DNA of 64,000 nucleotides from Bradyrhizobium sp. Ec3.3 (GCF_000472925.1 NZ_AXAS01000019.1:117587-181586); one strand, 5' to 3'. Counted from the first letter of the stretch, positions 52,846 through 61,773 are shown. The notes: a model not told the origin generated them from the sequence alone. Program-made: numbers and translations.

Positions 52846-54267
52846 ATGGACGAACATATGGACGTTGCCGCAACCGCCGAGGCCTCGGTCCTCGACCATG
52901 TTCCCATGCGCAACGAAGATGGCGAAATTCGTCACGAATTCGTCACGGAGATCGCGCGGGCCATCGAAGCCTCAGACAGCGCCCAGCTGCGGGCCATCGT
53001 CGCGGAACTGCACGAGGCCGATCTCGGCGACCTCATCGGGGCGCTGCAGCCGGACGACCGTGTCCGGCTGGTCGAGCTGACGGGGCGCGATTTCGACTTC
53101 TCGGCCCTGAACGAGGTCGACGAGGCCGTGCGCGAGGAGATCCTCGAGGAATTGCCGCCGGAGACGGTCGCCGAGGGTGTCCGCGAGCTCGAATCCGACG
53201 ACGCCGTCGAGCTGCTCGAGACCCTCGACGAGGCGGATCAGGAGGAGATCCTGGAGAAGCTGCCGCTGCCCGAGCGCGTCGCGCTCGAGCGCAGCCTGCT
53301 TTATCCGGAAAACTCGGCCGGCAGGCGGATGCAGACCGAGTTCATCGCGGTGCCCCAGGATTTCACCGTGGGCCAGGCGATCGACTACATGCGCGAGACG
53401 CCCGACCTGCCGGACCGCTTCTACGAGATCTACGTCGTCGACAAGGAACAGCATTGGCAGGGCGCCGTTCCGCTCGACGTGCTCTTGCGCACCCGCCGCC
53501 CGGTGCCGCTCACCGACCTCTGCGACGAGGATCGCCGCCGTGTCTCCGTCCTGGAGGACCAGGAGGAGGTGGCGCGCATGTTCGGCAAGTACAATCTGGT
53601 TGCCGCTCCCGTCGTCGATACCCAGGATCGCCTGGTCGGCGTCGTCACCGTCGACGACGTCGTCGACGTCATCGAGGAGGAGGCGGACGAGGACCTGAAG
53701 GCGCTCGGCGGCGTCACCAGCGACGAAGAACTGTCCGACAGCGTGCTGACCATTGCGCGCGCCCGTTTCAACTGGCTCCTGGTCAATCTCGCCACCGCGT
53801 TCCTGGCGTCGTCCGTGCTCGGCCTGTTCGAGGGGCAGCTCGAGAAGATGGTGGCGCTCGCCGTGCTCGCGCCGATCGTGGCGAGCCAGGGCGGCAACGC
53901 CGCAACCCAGACCATGACGGTCGCGGTGCGGGCGCTCGCCACCCGCGAGCTCGGCTCCTCCAATGCCTGGCGCGTGGTGATGCGCGAGACCTTCGTCGGC
54001 CTCGTCAACGGCCTCGCCTTTGCGGTGATTACGGGCATTGCCGCTGTGGCCTGGTTCAAGATCCCCGGACTCGGCGTGGTCATCGGGCTTGCGATCATCT
54101 GCAACCTCGTCGCCGGCGCGCTCGGCGGCATTCTGATCCCGATGGGGCTCGAACGGGTGCGGGCCGATCCCGCGGTTGCCTCCGGCACCTTCGTCACGAC
54201 GGTCACCGACGTCGTTGGCTTCTTCTCCTTCCTCGGCATTGCGACCTTGTGGTTCGGGCTGAAATAG
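52846..54267 (+). CDS. mgtE: Magnesium transporter MgtE
   Basis: 473 residues from the ATG at 52846. The N-terminal helical domain covers residues 20-150 and holds the acidic LEELPPETVAEGVRELESDDAVELLE. Two CBS domains follow at about 160-285 (YPENSAGRRMQTEF; VDTQDRLVGVVTVDDVVDVIEEEA). The C-terminal five-helix channel has APIVASQGGNAATQT, the MgtE selectivity region, and FVTTVTDVVGFFSFLG. It imports Mg2+ under control of cytosolic Mg2+ sensed by the N and CBS domains. Confidence 0.96.
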   Translation: MDEHMDVAATAEASVLDHVPMRNEDGEIRHEFVTEIARAIEASDSAQLRAIVAELHEADLGDLIGALQPDDRVRLVELTGRDFDFSALNEVDEAVREEILEELPPETVAEGVRELESDDAVELLETLDEADQEEILEKLPLPERVALERSLLYPENSAGRRMQTEFIAVPQDFTVGQAIDYMRETPDLPDRFYEIYVVDKEQHWQGAVPLDVLLRTRRPVPLTDLCDEDRRRVSVLEDQEEVARMFGKYNLVAAPVVDTQDRLVGVVTVDDVVDVIEEEADEDLKALGGVTSDEELSDSVLTIARARFNWLLVNLATAFLASSVLGLFEGQLEKMVALAVLAPIVASQGGNAATQTMTVAVRALATRELGSSNAWRVVMRETFVGLVNGLAFAVITGIAAVAWFKIPGLGVVIGLAIICNLVAGALGGILIPMGLERVRADPAVASGTFVTTVTDVVGFFSFLGIATLWFGLK

Positions 54268-54382
54268 GTCTCGTGTCCCGGGCGCGCTGCGGCGTGTAAG
54301 CGCTGCTGCGCAGAACCGGGACCCAGCGACACGGACCGCCCGTTGAGATGGGCCCAGGCTCTGCAGCGCGCCGCTGACGGGA

Positions 54383-54438
54383 CGATGCTTCGCATCGCCA
54401 GGGAAGCGCTGCGCTGCGTCCGGGGCACGCGTGCCCCG
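54383..54438. repeat. GC-rich palindromes downstream of mgtE
   Basis: CGATGC-TTC-GCATCG (54383-54397) and the perfect 18-bp palindrome CGGGGCACGCGTGCCCCG (54421-54438) lie in the 229-bp mgtE-XRE gap. They may end mgtE transcription or belong to a dispersed intergenic element. No T-run follows. Nothing else was recognised in the gap. Confidence 0.45.
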
Positions 54439-54496
54439 CTATCGTTAATCCGAACTTAAGCCGGAGCGTGCATGATCACTCCACTTGGGGATGAAC

Positions 54497-54787
54497 ATGC
54501 GGTTGCGGCTGAAAGCGGACGGACGGATCGTCGAATTGCGGAACGGGCAGGAGCTTCCGCTGCAAGGCGCGGCTGCGCCGAGCGAAGTCGGCCCGCTTGA
54601 AGTGCGCGACCTGCGCCGCCGTGCCTGTCTCACCCAGATGGAGTTCGCCGCAAAGCTCGGCGTGCCCGTCGAGACCATCCGCAACTGGGAGCAGGGCAAG
54701 CGCGCGCCGCGTGGACCCGCACGGGCGCTGCTCGCGGTGATCGCACATGCGCCCGACACGGTCTTCCGGGCGCTCGCCAAAGCCTGA
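54497..54787 (+). CDS. Small XRE/HipB-type helix-turn-helix protein
   Basis: 96 residues from the ATG at 54497, with GGGG 6 nt upstream (54491 is an alternative). The HTH lies at about residues 40-85: VRDLRRRACLTQMEFAAKLGVPVETIRNWEQGKRAPRG, matching the antitoxin-type XRE fold that often pairs with RelE/HigB toxins. No toxin gene is adjacent. It may be a solitary regulator. Confidence 0.85.
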   Translation: MRLRLKADGRIVELRNGQELPLQGAAAPSEVGPLEVRDLRRRACLTQMEFAAKLGVPVETIRNWEQGKRAPRGPARALLAVIAHAPDTVFRALAKA

Positions 54788-54881
54788 CAACAAGGCCTGA
54801 CGCCAATGCCGGCGGCCTCGGTTGGCAGCCGCGTACGTGGGGTCCATAATGCGACCGGGGCGGGCGAGGAGAGGATTCCTC

Positions 54882-55700
54882 ATGCTGTTCGTCGAGGCCA
54901 ATGATGCAAAGATTCCTGCGCTCGGGCTCGGGACCTGGGAGCTGAGCGGCCGGACCTGCGCGCGCGTGGTGGAGCAGGCGCTGCGGCTCGGCTACCGCCA
55001 TGTCGACACGGCGCAGGTCTATGACAATGAGCGCGAGGTCGGCGACGCTGTTCGCGCCTCCGGCGTGCGCCGAGACGACGTCTTCATCACCACGAAGGTC
55101 TGGACCAATCATTTTGCCCCGAACGATCTCGAGCGCTCGGTCAAGGAGAGCCTGGTCAGGCTGCGCCTGCCGTCGGTCGATCTGTTGCTGCTGCACTGGC
55201 CCAACCCCCACGTGCCGCTGCGCGAGACGCTGGGCGCGCTGGCGCACGCCAGGCGGCTCGGGCTGACGCGGCATATCGGCGTCTCCAACTTCACGGTGGC
55301 GCTGATCGAAGAGGCGGTTGCTGCGTGTCCGGAGCCGCTGGTCTGCGACCAGGTCGAGTATCATCCGTATCTCGATCAGACCAAGGTGAGGGCGGCCTGC
55401 GACCAGCACGGCCTTGCGCTCGTCGCCTACAGTCCGATCGCCAAGGGCCGCATCAAGAGCGACGAGACGCTTGGCAGGATCGGCCGGGTCCATCGCAAGA
55501 CGGCCGCGCAAATCTGCCTGCGCTGGCTGGTGCAGCAGAACGTCGTTGCAATTCCGTGTACTTCCCGCGTCGAACGTCTCTCGGAAAACATCGAGATCTT
55601 CGACTTCGAATTGTCAGACGATGAGATGAGCCAGATTGCCGCGCTCGCCCATCCCAAGGGCCGGTTGACCGATTTCGGCTTCGCGCCGAAATGGGATTGA
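54882..55700 (+). CDS. Aldo/keto reductase
   Basis: 272 residues from the ATG at 54882, following GAGGAGAGGA. It shows the catalytic tetrad in HVDTAQVYDNE (D and Y, about residues 42-47), TTKVW (K, about residue 73) and LLLHWP (H, about residue 106). The C-terminus has IPCTSRVERLSENI for NADP(H) binding. The family reduces aldehydes and ketones; 2,5-diketogluconate reductase-like (DkgB) proteins are nearest by motif. Confidence 0.93.
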   Translation: MLFVEANDAKIPALGLGTWELSGRTCARVVEQALRLGYRHVDTAQVYDNEREVGDAVRASGVRRDDVFITTKVWTNHFAPNDLERSVKESLVRLRLPSVDLLLLHWPNPHVPLRETLGALAHARRLGLTRHIGVSNFTVALIEEAVAACPEPLVCDQVEYHPYLDQTKVRAACDQHGLALVAYSPIAKGRIKSDETLGRIGRVHRKTAAQICLRWLVQQNVVAIPCTSRVERLSENIEIFDFELSDDEMSQIAALAHPKGRLTDFGFAPKWD

Positions 55701-55749
55701 GGCGCCACGTCCATATGCTAGGAGCGTGGGTAGCAACCGAAGTTGGGCC

Positions 55750-56613
55750 ATGGATTGGCGGCGGATCATACGGACGGACATTGCGGCGTCGGCCGTCGTG
55801 CACGGGACGCTGGTGGCGCTGATCGTCCTGATCAGCGAGGTGCATCCGTTCCATGCCCCGCCGAGCGACACGATCGCCGTGGACATCGTCACGCCGGAGG
55901 AACTGAAGCAGAAGGAGCCGGAGCCGACGCCGTCGCCGCAACTTCAGCTGCCCGAGCTGGCCGCGAAGGACAAGGCGGAGGCGCCCGCGCCGCCACCGCC
56001 TCCACAAACAGCACAGCAGCCATCGCCGCAGCCGGCGCCGCAGGCCTCGCCGCGGCCGCAGCCTTCACCGCAGCCATCGCCTCCCAAGCGCGAGGCCAAA
56101 GCCCAACCGCAACCGCAACCGCAGCCGCAGCCTCAGCCACAGCCGCAACCTGCGCCGCAGGCCCCGAGCTACACGCCGCCGGAGCCCGACGTCACCCTCA
56201 AATACGGCGTGATGCTGGGCTTGCCCGCGGAGCTGCCGCCTTTGTCGAAAGACGCTCCCAAGGAAAACGAGAGCGGCGGTGCCACGACCACTGAGGCGGC
56301 CAAGCTTCCGGCCAATATCATCGCCGAGTTCCGCCGTCACTTGCGAAGCTGCGCCAAGCTGCCGGACACGATCGCGCCGTCCGACAACATCCACATCAAG
56401 ATGCGCACCTTCATGACGACCGACGGCCAGCTCGCCACCGTTCCCGCACTGATCGAGGCCAGCGCATCGCCCGCCAAGGGCCTTGCCCTGATGGAGGCCG
56501 CCAAGGCCGCGCTACAGGCCTGCCAGCCCTACACCATGCTGCCGGCCGACAAATACGAGGAGTGGAAGGTGCTGGATCTCACCTTCACACCAAGGGACTT
56601 TGGGGCGCCGTAG
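55750..56613 (+). CDS. TonB/TolA-like envelope protein with proline/glutamine-rich linker
   Basis: 287 residues from the ATG at 55750. One membrane segment lies at about residues 12-32 (AASAVVHGTLVALIVLI). Residues about 55-150 are extremely rich in P, Q, E and A, with a run of PQ dipeptides encoded at about 56104-56160. The C-terminal 110 residues (AEFRRHLRSCAKLPD ...) resemble TonB/TolA C-terminal domains. It may span the periplasm to couple inner and outer membranes. ExbB/ExbD or TolQR genes are not adjacent. Confidence 0.82.
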   Translation: MDWRRIIRTDIAASAVVHGTLVALIVLISEVHPFHAPPSDTIAVDIVTPEELKQKEPEPTPSPQLQLPELAAKDKAEAPAPPPPPQTAQQPSPQPAPQASPRPQPSPQPSPPKREAKAQPQPQPQPQPQPQPQPAPQAPSYTPPEPDVTLKYGVMLGLPAELPPLSKDAPKENESGGATTTEAAKLPANIIAEFRRHLRSCAKLPDTIAPSDNIHIKMRTFMTTDGQLATVPALIEASASPAKGLALMEAAKAALQACQPYTMLPADKYEEWKVLDLTFTPRDFGAP

Positions 56614-56806
56614 GTTCCGTCGTGGCGTGCGAAGCGACGCGATCGGAGCTTGAGACTTTTGTCCCGATCGCAGATCCGATTTCATATTTCTCGAAATCAA
56701 CCCCATGCAAAGTAGGATTAGCCCGATGCGTCGACGCGCAACACAAGATGTTGTGGCCCGGCTTCCTCGGTTCAGACCAGATCGACAACATCCTGAAAGA
56801 CCACAT

Positions 56807-57130
56807 CTAGCGCCCGCAGGCGCTGCTCACCATCGGCGCGAGCTGGCTCGCGAAGGCCGCGTGGCCCCCGGCGCTGAAGTGCTGCCCGTCGGCGAGGCGC
56901 TCATGCGATGGTGCGAGGCGTCCGAGGTGCACCAGCATCACCACCTTGACGCCGCGCGCCTCCGCCGCCTGCCCGATCGCGGCGATATTATCGGCGGTCG
57001 CAGCCGACTCGCCGCGCCGTGCGTCGTTACCGCCTGGCTGCAGCACCAGCACTTTCGTGTCGGACTTCAGGAGGTCCGGCAGCCGGCGCAGCATGCCGGC
57101 GGTGCTGGAACTGTCACCGTAATAGCGGCG
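56807..57130 (-). pseudogene. 5'-truncated SGNH/GDSL hydrolase
   Basis: The minus strand encodes the C-terminal part of an arylesterase-like SGNH hydrolase. GDSSSTAGMLRRLPDLL precedes the block-III VLVLQPGGNDARRG (GGND), and DGQHFSAGGHAAFA holds the catalytic D-x-x-H-like pair. The N-terminal block with the catalytic serine and the signal peptide is missing. The reading continues into the end of the SUKH-like gene in another frame, marking a junction around 57114-57150. An internal ATG at 57094 could start a 95-residue fragment, but that would be inactive. The 56614-56806 stretch before it holds no recognised gene. Confidence 0.7.
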
Positions 57131-57608
57131 CTGAGGCTAACCGGCTTACGAATTCACGAAAGGTATTCGCTTGGACCGTGGCGTCTTCGAATTCGGGTTC
57201 GTGACCACTAACGATGGTGCCGAAGCCGGGTTCGGTCACGCGGATTGCGCAGTACGCGTATTCTGCGCCGACGGAAAGCGTGATCGGAAGGTGTTCGGAC
57301 CAAAAGGTCCGGATCGATCGGCACAGCGTTGAATCACCGCCCGCGGCTTCGAGTGACATCAACTCGAACTCGTTCCACGCGAAGGCCGACTGCGTTTCGC
57401 CTCGATAGTCAGTGGGGCACAAAAGCCATGTAGCTTCACCAGGACCAACGCAGCACGAGAGGTCGGTGACGAATTGCTCGAACTCACATGGAAGGTCTGG
57501 ATAGCGCAAAGCGAGGCCTGGCGGGAGTACCGCCTGTTGGTTCGGTAGACCCTCCACTGTCCAGCCGTTGTTCCGAAGACTCCCGATCGCTTCTTGCTTC
57601 CACTTCAT
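57114..57608 (-). CDS. SUKH (SMI1/KNR4)-like immunity protein candidate
   Basis: 164 residues. The pattern fits the SUKH fold: an early LPPGLALRYPDLPCEFEQFV helix, a central W followed by acidic and aromatic segments, LPITLSVGAEYAYCAIRV, then GTIVSGHEPEFEDATVQANTFREFVSRLA as the last strand and helix. Such proteins neutralise nuclease or ADP-ribosylating toxins of contact-dependent or type VI systems. No toxin gene is nearby, so it may be an orphan. The last few residues (APLLR) come from sequence shared with the truncated hydrolase, so its native C-terminus may be lost. Confidence 0.6.
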   Translation of the reverse strand: MKWKQEAIGSLRNNGWTVEGLPNQQAVLPPGLALRYPDLPCEFEQFVTDLSCCVGPGEATWLLCPTDYRGETQSAFAWNEFELMSLEAAGGDSTLCRSIRTFWSEHLPITLSVGAEYAYCAIRVTEPGFGTIVSGHEPEFEDATVQANTFREFVSRLASAPLLR

Positions 57609-57617
57609 ATTGTCAAT

Positions 57618-58559
57618 TCAACGGAATGCGTTCGACATCGTCACCATCATGTTATACCGCTGGATGACGCCGTTATAGTCCATCGAGTACGTCATGTTGT
57701 CGGCGTGGCCCTTGGCGATGTTGTCGCGCATCTCGCGCAATTTTCCGAGAATCTCTCGCGGAGACGAATCGATCGGGGTGGATTTTCCGGACTCGCGGAT
57801 CGCCGTGTCGAAGTCACGCACGGCGTTGCCGAAAGCCGCAAGCGCTGCATCGAACTGCTGGAGGTCTGCGCCGCCCTTCGGGTTCGATGGCATCAGGTCG
57901 ACGGCCTTCTTCGCCAGTGTCATGGTATTGCGTACGTGCCAGTGCACGCTCCTGCCTTCGGCCTTTTCGATCTTCGCCAATTGCTGACGGTCGAGCATGT
58001 CCTTGAATTGGTTCTGCAGTGCCTCGGTCGTGGCGCGCGCAGCGAGAAACGCCGTTGCCGCCGGCACCAGCTTTTCATGCAGCTCCTTGCCGCCGGTCAT
58101 GTTGTCGGAAAGATAGTCCTTTCGATCGTAGTAGGCTTCCGCTTCGTTCAGGATCGGAATCAGCGTTTCGAAGGCCGAGGCGAGCTGCTTCGTTGCGTCA
58201 TCGAGTGCAGGGATCGCCGGCTTGTCGCCCGCTGCCTTGCGTGCCTTCTCTATCGCGTCCTTGGCCGACGATCCGACCGAATACAGGCCATAGATGATGC
58301 GCTCCTTGCCTGTCGGGCCGCGCTTCACATCGACCCAGCTCAGATACCTGTTCCAGGATTCCTTGCCGCGCAGCGAGGCGTTCAGGAGGCCGACGACGCC
58401 GTTGGACTTTGCGATGTAGCGATCCGTGTCGGAATCGGCGATCTCGTGCAGGCCAAGATCGGGAGGCGGCGATTGTTGTTGCTGTGCCATGGCGGTCGTA
58501 CAATGCAGGATCACCGCGGCGGCGAAGATCGTAGATGAGATTTTCAAGAGCGCCCTCAT
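57618..58559 (-). CDS. Secreted DUF3829 (YiiG-like) family protein
   Basis: 313 residues with a signal peptide (RALLKISSTIFAAAVILHCTTAMA-Q). The body is largely helical with DUF3829 hallmarks: KSNGVVGLLNAS near residue 50, YYDRKDYLSDNMTGGKELHEKL near 140 and a C-terminal YNGVIQRYNMMVTMSNAFR. YiiG of enterobacteria is a lipoprotein of unknown function; here no lipobox is clear. It lies 9 bp upstream of the SUKH-like gene on the same strand, so the two may be co-transcribed. The 365-bp gap 58560-58924 holds no recognised gene and probably contains the divergent promoters. Confidence 0.75.
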   Translation of the reverse strand: MRALLKISSTIFAAAVILHCTTAMAQQQQSPPPDLGLHEIADSDTDRYIAKSNGVVGLLNASLRGKESWNRYLSWVDVKRGPTGKERIIYGLYSVGSSAKDAIEKARKAAGDKPAIPALDDATKQLASAFETLIPILNEAEAYYDRKDYLSDNMTGGKELHEKLVPAATAFLAARATTEALQNQFKDMLDRQQLAKIEKAEGRSVHWHVRNTMTLAKKAVDLMPSNPKGGADLQQFDAALAAFGNAVRDFDTAIRESGKSTPIDSSPREILGKLREMRDNIAKGHADNMTYSMDYNGVIQRYNMMVTMSNAFR

Positions 58560-58924
58560 GAATTAACCCGGCCGTGCATGATGAACGGCCGCTTCCCGCG
58601 CTGTTCGTCGCAGGATGTCGTCTGCCGGTTCAAACGACCCGTGATGGGGGAGGGGCGGTGTAAACAATGCAATGAAGAACTTGGCAACTCGCGCAGCCAA
58701 AAGAAGGTGGCCGCGCCCTTGACGACCGACCGGCGAATGGGTGTCACCGCAATTCCGTCCTGCCCCAAGTGACGCCGGCTGTACCCTACAGCAACAGCGT
58801 ATCCCAGACATAGCCGACGCGGCCACGAACGCCGGAAAATCACTTCTCCCCGCCATCTCTGAACCGCAGCCTCTGCAACTGCGACAAAAAGGGCCGTCAA
58901 AATCTGCTAGTCGTTGGACCGAAC

Positions 58925-59986
58925 ATGGCATTGCCGCAATCTCGCCGCACCACCCTCTCATTCAACCGCCTCAACCGCTGGCTGGCCGCTCTCGCGATCG
59001 TATTGGTTGGTTCGGCTCTTGCGGGGATAGACGCCGCCCTAGCGCAGACCGCTAGCGGGAGCATCGCACAATCAAGCGGCACCGACGAAGAGATCGCACG
59101 TTACGACGATATCGTGCGCCGGTTCGGCACGTCCGACGACGCCAGCTCGCGCGTGAAGGTCGCGGAGGCGCTGCGTAGCAAGGCCATGGCCCTAGGCTAC
59201 TCGGGCTACAAGGCCATGATCCGAGCCAACCCGGGTCAACGAAACGAAGCTTTCAACGAAGCTATCGCGGTCCTCGACGATCTCCTGCGCCGGTTCGGGA
59301 CGACGACCGAGCCAGCATTGCGCTATGAGGTCGCGGAGGCGCTTGTCGACAAGGGCACCACCCTCGGGCTACTGGATCGCAACGACGAGGAAATCGCTGC
59401 TTACGACGATGTCGTGCGGCGGTTCGGGACAGCAAGCGAGGCGCGGTTGCGCAAGAAGGCCGCGAGGGCACTTCACGAAAAGGGCTACGCACTCAAACGA
59501 TTTGACCGCAACGAGGAGGTGATCACGGCCTATGACGGTGTGGTCCGGCGGTTCGGGACAGCGAAGGAAAAGGGATTGCGCGCGGAGGCCGCGGAGGCGC
59601 TGTTTGACATGAGCTCATTGCTCGGACAATTGGGCCGCAAGGAGGAAGCGATCGCGATCTACGACGACGTGGTACGCCGGTTCGGGATGGCGGGCGAGCC
59701 GGAGTTGCGCATGATGGCTGCGAAGGCCCTGTTTGATAAGGCCGGCGCCTTACGACAATTGGGCCGGAAAAAACAAGCGGTCGCTGTTTATGACGAGGTG
59801 GTAAGACGGTTCGGGGCGGTGAGCGAGCCAGACTTGCAGGAGCAAGTCGCGAAGGCGCTCTACGACAAGGGCGTAGCAGTTGCAGAACTGGGCCGGCGCA
59901 AGGAAGCACTGGCGACCTTCGACGATATCGTGCGCCGGTTCAGGACATCGTCGCACGAATGGGTGTCGAAGGCCCTTTCTCTATAA
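58925..59986 (+). CDS. Secreted TPR-repeat protein, N-terminal part of a frameshifted gene
   Basis: 353 residues with a signal peptide (RWLAALAIVLVGSALAGIDAALA-Q). It then holds seven repeats of about 43 residues whose core is (A/I)xYDDVVRRFG followed by a KALxDKG helix, a tetratricopeptide-like unit. The frame ends at a TAA soon after the seventh repeat (VSKALSL). The same repeat series resumes directly in the +1 frame, so one extra base around 59975-59982 (GCCCTTTCTCTATAAGG) splits the gene. It may be a scaffold in the periplasm. Confidence 0.8.
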   Translation: MALPQSRRTTLSFNRLNRWLAALAIVLVGSALAGIDAALAQTASGSIAQSSGTDEEIARYDDIVRRFGTSDDASSRVKVAEALRSKAMALGYSGYKAMIRANPGQRNEAFNEAIAVLDDLLRRFGTTTEPALRYEVAEALVDKGTTLGLLDRNDEEIAAYDDVVRRFGTASEARLRKKAARALHEKGYALKRFDRNEEVITAYDGVVRRFGTAKEKGLRAEAAEALFDMSSLLGQLGRKEEAIAIYDDVVRRFGMAGEPELRMMAAKALFDKAGALRQLGRKKQAVAVYDEVVRRFGAVSEPDLQEQVAKALYDKGVAVAELGRRKEALATFDDIVRRFRTSSHEWVSKALSL

Positions 59987-60557
59987 GGGCGACATACTCG
60001 GGCAATCGGGCCGGAGCGAGCAAGCGGTCCAGGTCTATGACGACGTGGTGAGCCGGCTTGGAACTGAAACCGATTCGTACTTTCTCTGCGTGGTCGCGAA
60101 CGCCCTCGTCCGCAAGGGCGACACCCTCGGAGATTTGGGCCGCAACAAGGAAGCGATCGCGCTCTATGACGACGTGGTGAGCCGGTTCAAAACTGAAATC
60201 GAAGCGATGGAATGCGAGTGGGTCGCGAAGGCCCTCGTCGGCAAAGGCGTAGCACTTGGCAAGTTGGGCCGCGAGGAGGAAGCGATCGCGATCTATGACG
60301 ATGTGGTCCAGCGGCTCGGCGCGGTGGACGTGGTCGGGACGGCGGAGAGCGTGAAATTGCTCGAGGCGGAGTTGCACGAAACGATCGCGGACGCTCTCGT
60401 CAGCAAGGGCGCCGCGCTCGAACAATTGGGCCGGCGCGAGGAAGCCGTCGCGGTCTATGACGACGTGATAGGTCGGTTCGGGACAGCGGAGGAAAAGGGA
60501 TTGCGCAAGGCGGTCGAGAATGCTCGACACAAGCGAGGCGTCATGCTGCGGCAATGA
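59970..60557 (+). pseudogene. C-terminal part of the frameshifted TPR gene
   Basis: In the shifted frame the text LYKGDILGQSGRSEQAVQVYDDVVSRLG continues the repeat pattern. Four more repeats follow (VYDDVVSRLG, LYDDVVSRFK, IYDDVVQRLG, VYDDVIGRFG), giving eleven in all, and the protein ends RGVMLRQ. No ribosome-binding site and start fit this piece. An uncorrected sequencing error, an inactivating mutation or slippage could each explain the break. Confidence 0.75.
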
Positions 60558-60614
60558 CCTTGCGACAGCGGCGTCAGTTGAATGCTCCGCAATCACGGGA
60601 GGGCGCGGAAGCAG

Positions 60615-60648
60615 GATTCTTGGAATGAGAAGATTCTTGGAATGAGAA
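60615..60648. repeat. Perfect 17-bp tandem duplication
   Basis: GATTCTTGGAATGAGAA occurs at 60615-60631 and again at 60632-60648. The second copy contains the probable ATG (60642) of the small membrane protein. The first copy's ATG at 60625 is followed by an early stop. Confidence 0.85.
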
Positions 60649-60785
60649 AGTGGCTTATCGCTCTGGCTACCCTGCTGCTCGTCGGTCTTGCGCTGCTTGC
60701 GGCCAATCTCCTCGCCGATTTTGTGGATATCCCATGTCAGGATGGAGTTTGGGACAAAGCCCGAAAGACATGTGTCCCTGATTGA
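60642..60785 (+). CDS. Small single-pass membrane protein
   Basis: 47 residues: MRKWLIALATLLLVGLALLA forms one hydrophobic helix, then a short tail with two cysteines (DIPCQDGVWDKARKTCVPD) that could form a disulfide outside the membrane. It could also be a secreted peptide with an uncleaved signal. A GGA about 5 nt upstream may serve as ribosome-binding site. No family is recognised. Confidence 0.5.
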   Translation: MRKWLIALATLLLVGLALLAANLLADFVDIPCQDGVWDKARKTCVPD

Positions 60786-60840
60786 GCGGCTTGCCGCGAA
60801 TGATACGGCAATTCCGGTAAGACGAGCCGTGGCGTCTCGT

Positions 60841-61370
60841 TCAAACCACCGAGCTCGAGAAAAAAAGCTGCTTCAGGTTGTTGGACCAGTCGATCTCTTT
60901 CACGGGCTTGATCTCCACCTTGAACGCGGGTTCGGCGGCTGCAATCACGGTTGCCCTGAGTTTTTCCTCTTCTTCAGGAGTGAGGATCTCTCGGCCTCCA
61001 ATTTCCACCGTGATGGTATCGATCGATTCCTGTCGAAACCGGCATTCCTTGAACTCGACCGCTTCGCGCAGTACCCGAGGGGACAGATAAAAAGGCAGAT
61101 ACCTCCCATCGGGGTGCCGCAGAAAGTGCTTTCCTCTTCCATAGATGTGAGAAATCGTGGGCCCGTTGTGTCCGCAAGGGCACTGATGATGCAGCTTTCC
61201 AAAATCTCCAATGTCGTAGCGGAGGAGGGGAGTTGCATGAGAGTGCAAGTGCGTGATCAACAACCGACCGACCTTCTCGCCGTCGAATGTGGTCGTTAAT
61301 TCTTGATCGCATTCGACGACAACATTTGTATGGGCTACATGGTAGTGGCCTTCATTGGTGGTGGCACCGA
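60841..61370 (-). pseudogene. C-terminal fragment of a PaaK/CapK-like adenylate-forming enzyme
   Basis: The minus strand reads GATTNEGHYHVAHTNVVVEC, then DGEKVGRLLITHLHSHATPLLRYDIGD and CPCGHNGPTISHIYGR, ending at 60841. RYDIGD with a following zinc-like C-x-C and IxGR is the conserved core of phenylacetate-CoA ligase/CapK proteins. The N-terminal ~250 residues are missing. The frame meets an outer-membrane protein fragment on the other strand near 61370, so the gene was cut there. Confidence 0.7.
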
Positions 61371-61749
61371 CGACTTCACCATTGCTGCTCGTGTCGGCAT
61401 CACCTTCGATCGTACGCTGATCTACGGGAAGGGCGGATGGGCTTGGGGCGAATTTAAGCAGGCCTCGACCAGCATTTGCTGCTCGACTGGAAGCCTCACC
61501 ACGACCACCACCTCAGCAAAGGGCACTTTGGACGGCTTCCTCGTTGGCGTCGGCATTGAGCATGCCCTGACCCGCAATTGGACCGTCAAGGCCGAATACG
61601 ACTACATGGGTTTCGGCGCCAAGGAGGTCAGCTTTACCGAATGCACGAGCACCTGCTCTGTGCCCGGCACTACGACCTTGAGTGCGACCAAGCAGGTCTT
61701 CAAGGTTGGCGCCAACTACCTGTTTGACTTTGGTGGAGTTCGGCCCTGA
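61303..61749 (+). pseudogene. C-terminal fragment of an outer-membrane beta-barrel protein (Omp25/Omp31-like)
   Basis: From about 61370 the frame reads DFTIAARVGITFDRTLIYGKGGWAWGEF, later GVGIEHALTRNWTVKAEYDYMGFG, and ends VGANYLFDFGGVRP. These are strands of the opacity-type porin family common in rhizobia. No signal peptide or N-terminal strands are present. The codons 5' of 61370 come from the antisense of the CapK-like fragment. A strong terminator follows. Confidence 0.75.
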
Positions 61750-61773
61750 GGCTCGCAAACCGAGTTCAGCGAC

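Noticed and set aside
58563..58961. Minus-strand 132-codon frame in the gap before the TPR gene
   Set aside because: It overlaps the TPR gene start in antisense, is cysteine- and arginine-rich without a domain, and has no ribosome-binding site.
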